Origin: an uncultured Alphaproteobacteria bacterium
GTDB lineage: Bacteria > Pseudomonadota > Alphaproteobacteria > RUG11792
Assembly (NCBI GenBank): GCA_958448685.1
Contig: CAUDEV010000026.1
Span: forward strand, 1 to 14,925
Length of the DNA: 14,925 nucleotides
Direction of reading: 5' to 3'
Made by a program: the position numbers and the translations under genes. Positions 7,813 to 14,799 of this stretch are shown here, in pieces; positions within the stretch are counted from its first letter, which is position 1; the number at the start of each line of letters is the position of its first letter. The notes under the pieces were generated by a model. That model did no database searches, was not told the origin of the DNA, and was given only the letters and a program-made list of their open reading frames with translations.

Positions 7813-8022
7813 ATGTCTTTTTATTCTCTCGGGAAAAATGAGCTTAGGTACTTATATCAAAAGGAAGCTCAGATAAAAGAAGAATTGAGAAGCTTAAAAG
7901 TTTCATCTGGAAATATCTGCAGTTTTAAAGAAATAACATTAAAAAATGAAATGAAAAAAATTCAAAATAAACTGAAAATATTAACTTTTGGAAATAATCC
8001 TGATGGAGATGATATAGCTTAA
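7813..8022 (+). CDS. small hypothetical protein
   Basis: The ORF encodes 69 residues with no family I recognise. It is soluble, Lys/Glu-rich and probably two helices, with a heptad-like pattern at about 9-30 (LRYLYQKEAQIKEELRSL) and 40-58, ending in an acidic GDDIA. There is no signal peptide or membrane segment and no Shine-Dalgarno before the ATG. It lies 131 bases after gmk and its stop overlaps the convergent GrpB gene's stop by four bases. That tight packing and ordinary codon use favour a real gene, but a chance ORF is possible. Confidence 0.5.
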   Translation: MSFYSLGKNELRYLYQKEAQIKEELRSLKVSSGNICSFKEITLKNEMKKIQNKLKILTFGNNPDGDDIA

Positions 8023-8777
8023 AGATAAGCAAACCATGTGTTTATTAGATTGTTAAAAAAATCTGACTCATCTTTATTGATATTGCCGTAAATTTCAAAA
8101 TTTTTTGAGAAAATATCTATTTTAGCACAAGATATGATATCTACTCCCTTATATAAAAGAAAATACTCTAGATTCTCCCCCATTCTTTCTTCGTTTTTGA
8201 TTTTGTGATTACAAAACAATTCAGCTTTTTGCCATTCATTATCCGTCAAACATTTCATAACTCGAAGTCTGTTATATCCCATCTTCCTAATTATACTATC
8301 TATAAATTCCCTTTTTCGAAGAGTATAAATTGGAACATTTAATTTCCCGGTTTTTATGTGTGAATTAGGATCATTCAGAATTTCATATTTTATATTTTTA
8401 TATGCTTCTCGAGCCTCTGAATGAGTTCTCAAATAATCACGAAATTTCAAGTTTAACTCTATCTCAGGATGGTTTTTATCAAAAAACATATGAAGATTAA
8501 CATCTAAATCGCCTCTTTTTGCAAAACCATACTTAAAAGGGATATTCCACTCTCCCTTATATTGATAACCTATAGTTTTCATTTTAGGAATTATATCTTT
8601 GCGGTTTTTTGCAATTGCTATTATATCAATCTTAGGTTTTGCAGCAAGTCCTGGAACTGAAGTTGATCCAATATGATGTATTTCAATGCGATCTTCTTTT
8701 AAAACATTTTGAATCTTTGATTTTTCTGATCCAAACATTAATGGCCAATTTTCATTATATACAACAACTTTTATCAT
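8019..8777 (-). CDS. GrpB-family (UPF0157, nucleotidyltransferase-fold) protein with short GNAT-like tail
   Basis: Residues 1 to about 165 are a GrpB/UPF0157 domain, a nucleotidyltransferase-like fold of uncertain activity. The signature HHIGSTSVPGLAAKPKIDI is at 34-52, with D51 in the acidic position, then DVNLHMF (about 92-98) and FRDYLRTHSEAREAY (about 113-127). Residues ~167-252 (MGYNRLRV... and EYFLLYKGVDIISCAKIDI) resemble the start of the GNAT acetyltransferase domain that some GrpB proteins carry. The protein ends where the acetyl-CoA-binding motif (R/Q-x-x-G-x-G/A) should appear, so the second domain looks truncated and inactive. Its ATG overlaps the stop of the upstream GT4 gene by one base (TAATG), implying translational coupling. 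The partner substrate is not known. Confidence 0.85.
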   Translation of the reverse strand: MIKVVVYNENWPLMFGSEKSKIQNVLKEDRIEIHHIGSTSVPGLAAKPKIDIIAIAKNRKDIIPKMKTIGYQYKGEWNIPFKYGFAKRGDLDVNLHMFFDKNHPEIELNLKFRDYLRTHSEAREAYKNIKYEILNDPNSHIKTGKLNVPIYTLRKREFIDSIIRKMGYNRLRVMKCLTDNEWQKAELFCNHKIKNEERMGENLEYFLLYKGVDIISCAKIDIFSKNFEIYGNINKDESDFFNNLINTWFAYL

Positions 8778-9805
8778 TATTTCCTCAAAAATATATTCAA
8801 TAGTTTTTCCATTTCTGTTTTTGAATTTTCCATAGAAAATTTTTCAGAAACCATCAATCTTCCATTTTCCCGAAGTTTTGTAAATCGATGTTTGTTTTCA
8901 ATAATCCCCTTCAATTTTTCTGCCATTATTTGAGGATTTTGCTTCTCAATGAGTAATCCATCGTCTTCGTTTGTTATTATAAATTCAGGCCCAAAACATT
9001 TTGTTGAAACAACAAGACATCCTGCAGCCATTGCTTCTATCGTAACCATGGAAAAGCTTTCACTTCGCGATGGAATAACAACTATATCGCTTTCCAGCAA
9101 CTTTTCCTGCATCTTATTTGTCCATGGATTAATTTTTAAATTCTTCACATTTTGGAAAATCTTCTTCATTCTCAAAAGGAACCCCAGTCTTCCATTTCCA
9201 TATAAATCGAATTTAAAATTCTTGAAATTTAGTTTATTTTCTAAAATATCAAGCGCATCAATCAGATCTGTAAATCCTTTTTTTTTCCTGAAAAATCCAA
9301 ATGATGAAATCTGAACTGTTTCGTTCCATTTAATAGCATGAGGTGTAACGGGAATTTTTAAAAAATTATTTATGAGAAAAATATTACTAAATCCTTTTGC
9401 CTTCAGATGATTAAAAACAGGTTTTGAAACCGCCACAAGATAATCTGCTTTTTTTAAATTCGTATTTTGAAACCCATGAACAACCATAACTATCTTTGCC
9501 TTTGGTGCTATATTTCTCCAAATATAACAATCTATTGGTTTATGAACCCATATCAAATCACTTGAATTCGCCAAGTCTTGCATAATCGAGAAAGATTTTT
9601 GAAAACGTATTGGAAATCTACGATAATAATTTATTATTTTGGTAATTTTTTTAGAATCCTCACTTAAAGCGCTAAGAACCTTCGCATTCGGACGCACAAC
9701 AGGAATTGATTTAATTTTTAGAGATTCAAATAATCTTTGATGCGCTAAAAATACACTTCTAGTTCCTCCAAGACCTTTTCCAGAACAAATGTGAAGTATT
9801 TTCAT
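8777..9805 (-). CDS. GT4-family glycosyltransferase (GT-B fold)
   Basis: The product is a 342-residue retaining glycosyltransferase of family GT4, likely acting at the inner face of the membrane on a lipopolysaccharide core or similar glycan; the actual sugar is not predictable. The N-terminal Rossmann half opens MKILHICSGKGLGGTRSVFL (1-20), a typical glycine-rich acceptor-site loop. VSKPVF (126-131) marks the domain joint. In the C-terminal half, FGFFRKKKGFTDLIDAL (169-185) carries the phosphate-binding Lys. The E-x7-E motif is E249/E257 in SRSESFSMVTIEAMAAG, followed by GPEFI (272-276) and DDGLL (281-285). I place the start at the ATG at 9803-9805; the TTG one codon upstream is less likely. 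That ATG overlaps the stop of a short upstream ORF (TGATG), which may explain why there is no Shine-Dalgarno. Confidence 0.9.
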   Translation of the reverse strand: MKILHICSGKGLGGTRSVFLAHQRLFESLKIKSIPVVRPNAKVLSALSEDSKKITKIINYYRRFPIRFQKSFSIMQDLANSSDLIWVHKPIDCYIWRNIAPKAKIVMVVHGFQNTNLKKADYLVAVSKPVFNHLKAKGFSNIFLINNFLKIPVTPHAIKWNETVQISSFGFFRKKKGFTDLIDALDILENKLNFKNFKFDLYGNGRLGFLLRMKKIFQNVKNLKINPWTNKMQEKLLESDIVVIPSRSESFSMVTIEAMAAGCLVVSTKCFGPEFIITNEDDGLLIEKQNPQIMAEKLKGIIENKHRFTKLRENGRLMVSEKFSMENSKTEMEKLLNIFLRK

Positions 9806-9912
9806 CAAAAATAAACCATAAAAAATAACAGCACCGTGTTAAGCTTGGGGAGGATTATAAAGAGTTGAAAAACAACTCGAAGACACGATGCTGGAAGCTC
9901 TGCTAGCTTCAT
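9805..9912 (-). CDS. possible 35-residue leader or membrane peptide overlapping the GT4 start
   Basis: On the minus strand an ATG (9910-9912) opens 35 codons, and the TGA (9805-9807) shares a base with the GT4 start codon. The peptide begins MKLAELPASCLRVVFQLF and ends LLFFMVYF, so it is hydrophobic and could span a membrane once. The frame stays open upstream and a TTG at 9979-9981 would give 58 residues. The whole ORF lies in a strongly self-complementary stretch, so it may be only a by-product of a structured RNA or repeat. I recognise no family. Confidence 0.3.
   Translation of the reverse strand: MKLAELPASCLRVVFQLFIILPKLNTVLLFFMVYF
9829..9910 (-). ncRNA. structured leader of the GT4-grpB unit
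   Basis: Three stems lie between the likely promoters and the GT4 gene. In transcript order they are a GAAGCT/AGCTTC hairpin (9894-9910, 5-base loop), then an 11-bp stem pairing 9883-9893 with 9829-9839, which encloses a GAGTTG/CAACTC hairpin (9862-9878, 5-base loop). The 11-bp stem is fully paired only in minus-strand RNA, where its one imperfect position is a G-U wobble. AAGCTT at 9841-9846 could pair with the first hairpin instead, giving two exclusive folds. The stretch is GC-richer than its flanks. It may be an attenuator-like leader or a palindromic repeat; no known riboswitch class is recognised. Confidence 0.45.
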
Positions 9913-9917
9913 TGTTA

Positions 9918-9946
9918 ATACTAACACATAATTTTCGATTTGTAAA
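9918..9946 (-). promoter_or_regulatory. candidate proximal promoter, GT4-grpB unit
   Basis: On the minus strand TTTACA (9941-9946) is followed after 17 bases by TAGTAT (9918-9923). Both hexamers are close to consensus. A start near 9911 would coincide with the ATG of the short ORF, leaving it leaderless. Confidence 0.3.
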
Positions 9947-9982
9947 CCTATTTTTATGATTTTCCATACTATTCTATTCAAA

Positions 9983-10010
9983 ATTATAATAATATGACTA
10001 AAAATATCAA
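9983..10010 (-). promoter_or_regulatory. candidate distal promoter, GT4-grpB unit
   Basis: On the minus strand TTGATA (10005-10010) and a perfect TATAAT (9983-9988) are 16 bases apart. This is the best sigma-70-type pair seen in the window. It would start the transcript near 9976 and include the structured leader. It lies just after the rsmD hairpin, as expected for a new transcription unit. Confidence 0.45.
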
Positions 10011-10012
10011 TT

Positions 10013-10046
10013 ATACCTTATAAAGTTATGATATTTTATGAGGTAT
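10013..10046. terminator. hairpin after rsmD, probable terminator
   Basis: ATACCTTATAAA (10013-10024) and TTTATGAGGTAT (10035-10046) form a 12-bp stem with a 10-base loop, four bases beyond the rsmD stop. One position is a G-U pair in + RNA and a mismatch in - RNA. In the - direction TTGATATTTTTAG follows and in the + direction TTATTT, so a weak terminator in either direction is plausible. It separates the two minus-strand units. Confidence 0.4.
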
Positions 10047-10050
10047 TTAT

Positions 10051-10620
10051 TTAAAAATTCTTAAAAACATTAATAAAAGTATTTCCAAAATTGACTTTAT
10101 GAACTAAAAATTCTGCATTTTCAAAAAGATCTTCATCAGTTTCAATAACAATTATCCAATTTTTCGTAGCAAAAATATTTTTAAATCTCTCAAATTGAGT
10201 TAATAATAGATTTTTTTCTTTATATGGCGGATCCATAAACACTAATATATTTTTAAATTGATTAGAAAGATTCAAAAAATATTTATCTGAGATTTGTTCG
10301 ATTTTTGAATGTTTTATTTTTACGGATTTCTCAATTCCTAAATTTTTGATATTTTCATTTAAGCAATTTATTGCCGTTGAATTTTCCTCTATAAGTATTC
10401 CCAATTGACATCCCAAAGATATCGCTTCAAACGCCAGAGAACCAGAACCTGCAAAACAATCGAAAACACAAAATTCAGAAAAATCGATTTGAAAACGATG
10501 TATTAAAGTATTAAACAAAGACTGCTTAACAATATCTGATGTTGGTCTGGTTACTTTCGTTTCGGGAGCTTTTATAAACCTTCTGTGAAATTGGCCATTA
10601 ATTATGCGGCATTTACTCAT
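10051..10620 (-). CDS. rsmD: 16S rRNA (guanine966-N2)-methyltransferase RsmD
   Basis: RsmD uses S-adenosylmethionine to methylate G966 of 16S rRNA in the assembling 30S subunit. The 189 residues match the family length. The N-terminus has RIINGQFHRRFIKAP (5-19) and RPTSDIVKQSLFNTL (25-39), both family signatures. The SAM-binding motif is FDCFAGSGSLAFEAISLG (53-70), followed by LIEEN (76-80) with the acidic ribose-binding residue. The catalytic motif is DPPY (130-133), typical of N-methyltransferases acting on exocyclic amines. Its ATG overlaps the der stop by four bases (ATGA) and no Shine-Dalgarno is visible, so it is probably translated by coupling to der. Position as last gene of the yfgM-bamB-der operon is less common than the core cluster. 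Confidence 0.95.
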   Translation of the reverse strand: MSKCRIINGQFHRRFIKAPETKVTRPTSDIVKQSLFNTLIHRFQIDFSEFCVFDCFAGSGSLAFEAISLGCQLGILIEENSTAINCLNENIKNLGIEKSVKIKHSKIEQISDKYFLNLSNQFKNILVFMDPPYKEKNLLLTQFERFKNIFATKNWIIVIETDEDLFENAEFLVHKVNFGNTFINVFKNF

Positions 10621-11987
10621 TTTTCGCGGCTATTCGATTCTTTAAAGATTATATTAATAGTGATTCCAGAAATATTAAAACACCGTTTGAAATTGTTGAC
10701 AATAAATCTCTGATGATCTTTTCTCATTTCCTCTTTGTTTTTAACAAATATCAAAAACGAAAGGGGATTATTTCCTATTTGTGTTATATATTTCAATTTA
10801 AAACGAGCAGATCCGCTTTGTAAAACATCAGATTTGTTTATTTCAAACAGCCAATCATTCAAATCAGAAGTTTTTATTTTTCTTTTTTGTTTGTCAAGTG
10901 TATTTAAAGCCATCCTTAGCAATTCAATGATATTTTCATTATTCAAAGCCGAAACAAACATAAAAGGAACATCTTTCAATTGAGACAAACTCCTCGAAAA
11001 ATTATGTTTCAAAAATTCTGGATTATCATTTTTTTTATATGGAGTTTTATCATATTTATTAAACGCGATTACGAGTGTTTTTCCTTCTTTAATAACATCA
11101 GATGCCAATATCAAATCTTGCTTTTCAATTTCTCCGCATTCCAATGTTAAGGCATCTATCATTAATATAACAACATCTGCTTTTTTATATGATTTTCTTG
11201 AATTGGATACAGATATTTTCTCCAAGATATCATTTATTCTTGATTTTCGACGAATTCCTGGAGTATCTATAATCCTGATTATTCTATTTTCAAATTCAAA
11301 ATCGGAGAATGAGCTCTCACGAGTAAGGCCCGCAAAATCTGCAACTAATTGTTTTTCTTCTTTTATTAATTTATTTACTATAGTTGATTTACCAACATTT
11401 GGCCGTCCTATTACAGCAAGCTTTATAATTTCTGCTTCATTTTGTTCTTCTGTATCTATATTTTTGTATTCATCAGGAATAAATTTATCTAGACATTCAT
11501 AAAGTTCATCGATTCCATTTCCATGTTCTGCAGAGATTTGTAATGTTTCAGGAAAGCCTAAACTTAAGGCTTCTGAATATGTCGAAATAAGTTCTTTTTC
11601 GCATTTATTAATTGTCAAAACAACATTTTTTCCAGATTTACGAAGCTTGCGGGAAATCTCTAAATCATTCAAAGTAAGTCCAATATTTCCGTCAATCACA
11701 AAGATTATTAAATCGGAATTTTTTATAACATCATCAAGTTTTTTATTTATGGCATTAATTAACTCAGGTTTGTTATCACATTCGTTATAATCAAACATTC
11801 CGGGAGTATCAATTAGAGTAACATTTTTGCCATTGATTGATATATTTTGTTCTTTCAAATCCCTTGTTACCCCAGGACGATCAAATGAAAGAGCAGAACG
11901 AGAGCTAGTTAATCTGTTGAATAATGTTGACTTTCCAACATTTGTTCTTCCAATTAAAGTTATGCGAAATTTATTATCCGATTGCAT
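10617..11987 (-). CDS. der: ribosome-assembly GTPase Der (EngA)
   Basis: Der is a double-GTPase needed for 50S ribosome assembly; 456 residues is the usual size. Domain 1 has G1 GRTNVGKST (13-21), DRPGVTRDL (36-44), G3 DTPGM (60-64) and a G4 reading NKCE (127-130), where NKxD is expected. Domain 2 has G1 GRPNVGKST (194-202), GLTRES (220-225), DTPGIRRKSRI (241-251) and a canonical NKYD (310-313). The C-terminal KH-like domain (about 355-450) includes SGSARFKLKYITQIGNNPLSF (391-411). The E130 substitution and T15 in place of Pro are the only oddities. The start lies 14 bases inside the end of bamB and the stop overlaps rsmD, so all are one operon. A GGAT eight bases before the ATG may help initiation. 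Confidence 0.97.
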   Translation of the reverse strand: MQSDNKFRITLIGRTNVGKSTLFNRLTSSRSALSFDRPGVTRDLKEQNISINGKNVTLIDTPGMFDYNECDNKPELINAINKKLDDVIKNSDLIIFVIDGNIGLTLNDLEISRKLRKSGKNVVLTINKCEKELISTYSEALSLGFPETLQISAEHGNGIDELYECLDKFIPDEYKNIDTEEQNEAEIIKLAVIGRPNVGKSTIVNKLIKEEKQLVADFAGLTRESSFSDFEFENRIIRIIDTPGIRRKSRINDILEKISVSNSRKSYKKADVVILMIDALTLECGEIEKQDLILASDVIKEGKTLVIAFNKYDKTPYKKNDNPEFLKHNFSRSLSQLKDVPFMFVSALNNENIIELLRMALNTLDKQKRKIKTSDLNDWLFEINKSDVLQSGSARFKLKYITQIGNNPLSFLIFVKNKEEMRKDHQRFIVNNFKRCFNISGITINIIFKESNSREK

Positions 11988-13263
11988 AAATATCCGATCT
12001 GTTTGTTATTGCAAACATCTTTCCGTTTACTATAATCGGCTTTTTAATTATATTTGCATTTTTTATAGTTATCTTTTTATTCAAATTTCCTGTTGATTTG
12101 TCTAGTTTTAATATATCGCCGGAATCATTTAAAATAACAACATCATTGTTAATCAACAAAGGACCTGTCCAATTTGCATTTTCAGGATATTTTTCACCAT
12201 AAACATCTTGAATTCTTTTCATCCAATTTATATTTCCACTTTTTGCAGATATGCAGATAATTTGATTATCCGAAGATAAAACAAAAATCCAATCATTGTT
12301 AACTGCAGGTGTATTTAATGTTCCTATTTCTTTTTCCCAAAGTCTGATACCAGAAGCCCTATCAATCAAAGCTATCTTAGATTCAGAAGTTGCAACTAAA
12401 ACATTTCCATTAAAAACAACAGGAGAAGCAACTATATGTGAAAATACAGCCCCACTCTCGGAAAGATTCGCTGAAAACAAAACATCTTCCCAGTTTACTG
12501 CTCCATTTTGAGAATTTAAAGATTTCAAATCCCCCGAGGTATATGCGCATATAACATCATTTCCTAATTCTGCTGCCGAACCTGAATCCGACATTATAGT
12601 ATTTTCTTTTGATGCAGATTTTATCCAAACAACTCTTCCTGTCAATGAATCCAAAGCAAAAGTCTGATTTTCAATAGAATTGATTATTATTTTCCCATGT
12701 GAATAAAGCGGCAATCCTTTTAATGGATATTTCAAATTAACTGACCATAATTCCTTTTGAGTTTTTGAATCAACAGCTTTTACTTCTCCAATATTCGTTG
12801 AAATATAAATAATCGAATCATTAGCTGTTATTCCACCTGAAAAGATAGCATCATCAGGTTGTTTGGCTATTAATTTTTCCCAAAGCTTTTTGCCATCGAT
12901 TTGAGATAAGCATATCAAAACGCCATTACTGTTAATAACATATAAATTTCCTTGTAAAGCTATAACATTTGAATTAACTCTGCTTCCTCCTATAGATGTT
13001 TTCCAAAGAATCTTTAAGTCTTTTGACATTTTATAATTCAAAGAAGAATGCTGCTTGTTTCCTTCAATATCAACAAATGAAGTTATATTCGTTGCAGAAG
13101 ATAGATTAACATAATCTGGTGTATTTGAAGTTTGAAATAATTCATTTGTTTCTGTTATGCCCGAAATAGCTTCTCTTTTTCCTGGAAGTATTTCTTTTTT
13201 GTCACAAGCTGAAAATAATATCGAAACAACCGTAATAAAAAACAGAGTCTTTGTATAATTCAT
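11974..13263 (-). CDS. bamB: outer-membrane assembly lipoprotein BamB
   Basis: BamB is the beta-propeller lipoprotein of the BAM complex, which inserts beta-barrel proteins into the outer membrane. The N-terminus is a lipoprotein signal peptide (MNYTKTLFFITVVSILFSAC) with lipobox LFSAC and the lipidated Cys at 20. From about 83 to 429 there are PQQ/WD-like propeller repeats with the recurring G-x-x-x-W blade ends: ILWKTSIGG, GKKLWEKLI, KELWSVNLK, GRVVWIKSA, GAVNWEDVL, GIRLWEKEI, GNINWMKRI. At 429 residues it is slightly longer than the E. coli protein, typical of alphaproteobacteria. It has the clearest Shine-Dalgarno here (GGAGG, seven bases before the ATG). It begins two bases after the yfgM-like gene and overlaps der by 14; bamB-der adjacency is conserved across proteobacteria. 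Confidence 0.95.
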   Translation of the reverse strand: MNYTKTLFFITVVSILFSACDKKEILPGKREAISGITETNELFQTSNTPDYVNLSSATNITSFVDIEGNKQHSSLNYKMSKDLKILWKTSIGGSRVNSNVIALQGNLYVINSNGVLICLSQIDGKKLWEKLIAKQPDDAIFSGGITANDSIIYISTNIGEVKAVDSKTQKELWSVNLKYPLKGLPLYSHGKIIINSIENQTFALDSLTGRVVWIKSASKENTIMSDSGSAAELGNDVICAYTSGDLKSLNSQNGAVNWEDVLFSANLSESGAVFSHIVASPVVFNGNVLVATSESKIALIDRASGIRLWEKEIGTLNTPAVNNDWIFVLSSDNQIICISAKSGNINWMKRIQDVYGEKYPENANWTGPLLINNDVVILNDSGDILKLDKSTGNLNKKITIKNANIIKKPIIVNGKMFAITNRSDIYAIG

Positions 13264-13265
13264 AA

Positions 13266-13979
13266 TTAATCCTCCAAAGAATGCAGCAATATCTTTGTTC
13301 TTTCAAGCATACTTTCTGTTATGCCATGTGTTTTTGCTAAATCCATTAATGCAATCTTCGCCTGTTCTTTATCTCCTTGTTTCATATAGCAAAAAGCTAA
13401 ACTTTCTTTAGCCAATAAATCCCAACTTTTTCCTATATATTTTTCCTTCAGATTTTTTATAAAATTATCAATATTAGAAATTAAATCTTTTGCAGGCATC
13501 AAATCGAGGGCAGAATTCACATAGAATATATACGCTAAGTCTCTTAAGATATTATTGTTTTTTTTGTCTTCGAATATCTCTTTATATTCACTTAAAGCTT
13601 TTTTGTCTTGATTTTGTTTGAGAATAGCGGCATATTCGAATTTTGCTAAGGTTGCATAATCCCTTTTGGAAACTCCAGATAATTCTTTTATTTGAGAAAT
13701 CGCAGATTGATTATCTCCAGAAACGAGAGCACTTTGTATAAATGTATATCTCGTGGAAATTGCTTCTCTATCAGCCCTGTCTTGCTTTTGCCACATTCCA
13801 TAAATACCAACTCCAGCAATAATAGCGCAAGATACATAGGTTATTAATTTTCCATATTTATCCCAAAGCCTTTGCCAATTTTCATTACGTATTTCTTCTT
13901 CAATACTGTCAACAAAACTGTCTGTTTTTTGTTTATCAAATTCATTTAAGCTCATGTGGTTATTTTTTTTATTAAACAT
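13266..13979 (-). CDS. YfgM-like membrane-anchored TPR protein
   Basis: The 237-residue product has a cytoplasmic N-terminus (SFVDSIEEEIRNENWQRLWDKYG in part, 21-43), one membrane helix (about 44-62: LITYVSCAIIAGVGIYGMW) and a periplasmic alpha-helical part with TPR-like repeats. A well-formed one is LAKESLAFCYMKQGDKEQA (about 184-202). This matches the YfgM/TPR_21 family, in E. coli an ancillary subunit of the SecYEG translocon that links it to periplasmic chaperones. Its place directly upstream of bamB is the conserved yfgM-bamB-der arrangement and supports the call. The first ATG (13977-13979) is used here; a second Met at residue 9 is possible, and neither has a Shine-Dalgarno. It is the first gene of the operon. 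Confidence 0.88.
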   Translation of the reverse strand: MFNKKNNHMSLNEFDKQKTDSFVDSIEEEIRNENWQRLWDKYGKLITYVSCAIIAGVGIYGMWQKQDRADREAISTRYTFIQSALVSGDNQSAISQIKELSGVSKRDYATLAKFEYAAILKQNQDKKALSEYKEIFEDKKNNNILRDLAYIFYVNSALDLMPAKDLISNIDNFIKNLKEKYIGKSWDLLAKESLAFCYMKQGDKEQAKIALMDLAKTHGITESMLERTKILLHSLED

Positions 13980-13993
13980 CTTAAGAAACGCGA

Positions 13994-14021
13994 ATTATCT
14001 ATGCACTATTTTATTTTACAA
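13994..14021 (-). promoter_or_regulatory. candidate promoter of the yfgM-bamB-der-rsmD operon
   Basis: On the minus strand TTGTAA (14016-14021) and GATAAT (13994-13999) are 16 bases apart. The start would fall near 13987, leaving a leader of about eight bases. The lack of a Shine-Dalgarno at the first gene fits a near-leaderless transcript. Confidence 0.35.
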
Positions 14022-14113
14022 CAAAAACTGAATTTTACAAAATTTTTTCGCTTAATGTGAGATATCCTTTCAATTTTTCCTAAACTTTTATTAGATAGCT
14101 TGTGTATTTTCAT

Positions 14114-14168
14114 AAACTAAGTGAGAAGGAAAGTATAAGTGAATCCACTCATACTTTCCTTCTACTTG
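14114..14168. repeat. long perfect-loop inverted repeat (22-bp stem)
   Basis: AGAAGGAAAGTATAAGTG and CACTCATACTTTCCTTCT pair over 18 bp around a four-base AATC loop. AAGT/ACTT extends the stem by four pairs past a bulged G. The single imperfect position is an A-C mismatch in + RNA but a G-U pair in - RNA. No U-run follows on either strand, so it is not a standard terminator. It lies about 135 bases upstream of the yfgM-like gene. Confidence 0.75.
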
Positions 14169-14640
14169 AAGTTGAACTATAAGTTCCTCGTCAACTAATA
14201 CAAATCTTAATAGAGTCATTCTGTTTCTCAACAACGGCTTGTTGTTCCGGTGTCAATTCAAGGAACTACGGCTATTTCTTGCTGAATTGGGAACGATTTT
14301 CATTCGTCATAGGGGGTATCTATTTGCGGAGCTGAATGTGGCGCCCCAGCCCTATAGGGTCATCTGTTTGTGTAGTCGCGTCTATCAATCGCTATTATTT
14401 ATAGCGATACGAATAACCGCTAATTGACATGTTGTCTGTTAAATCAATTAACTGATCATTATTTAACCTACCAAGCGGACTCTGCGTTGCTGCACTAACT
14501 TCTATACTTCCCGGCTAAGTAATAGAAACTTCAAAAAATCTCTAAAATTTTATGGGACTTTTTATTTTTTGACATACGCATCCCTAATGTATATCCTGAA
14601 ATTAAGAACGTCTGATGACGTTTACTAAGTTAATTATATT
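14169..14640. other. gene-free, GC-elevated stretch with small hairpins
   Basis: No convincing coding frame crosses this stretch. Both strands have short open stretches only, at about the density expected by chance. Its G+C, especially 14235-14520, is visibly above that of the genes. Perfect small inverted repeats are present: ATCGCTAT-TATTT-ATAGCGAT (14388-14408), CCCTATAGGG (14350-14359) and AACGTC-TGAT-GACGTT (14607-14622). In AT-rich genomes high G+C often marks structured RNA, but I could not match tRNA, rRNA, tmRNA, RNase P or SRP RNA. Decayed foreign DNA is the alternative. Confidence 0.4.
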
Positions 14641-14643
14641 ATT

Positions 14644-14770
14644 TTTTCGAAAGGAACAAAGAGATAGGGATTGATTTACGAAATTTAGTCAAGTCCGAAG
14701 AACGAGTGAAACGAAGTGTGACTTGACGAAATAAGAGTAAATCAATATAATCGTTCCCGCCTTTCGAAAA
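14644..14770. repeat. ~130-bp nested palindromic element (Rickettsia palindromic element-like)
   Basis: Successive blocks pair outside to inside: TTTTCGAAAGG (14644-14654) with CCTTTCGAAAA (14760-14770), GGAAC (14653-14657) with GTTCC (14753-14757), ATTGATTTAC (14670-14679) with GTAAATCAAT (14737-14746), and GTCAAGTC (14688-14695) with GACTTGAC (14720-14727). A 24-base loop with two CGAAG copies is at the centre. Internal spacings on the two arms are nearly equal, so the whole can fold as one long interrupted hairpin. Size and architecture resemble the dispersed palindromic elements of Rickettsiales. No second copy is in the window. A 65-codon open frame across its minus strand is a by-product of the repeat. 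Confidence 0.7.
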
Positions 14771-14799
14771 TAAATATATGCAGAGATCCACATACGGAG

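Noticed and set aside
9806..9808. TTG as start codon of the GT4 gene.
   Set aside because: An ATG follows immediately at 9803-9805 and overlaps the upstream TGA, a more natural start.
14239..14427. 62-codon + strand ORF.
   Set aside because: No start signal, composition unlike the real proteins here, and no homology that I recognise.
14152..14514. Minus-strand frame with coding-like pieces (SAATQSPLGRLNNDQLIDL; LELTPEQQAVVEKQND) that could be a decayed gene.
   Set aside because: The frame has about seven stops in ~120 codons, which is what chance gives, and no piece matches a family I know. It is not called a pseudogene.
14169..14520. tmRNA, RNase P RNA, SRP RNA or tRNA in the GC-elevated stretch.
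   Set aside because: None of the conserved motifs of these RNAs (T-loop, P4, tetraloop core, tRNA-like ends) could be found on either strand.
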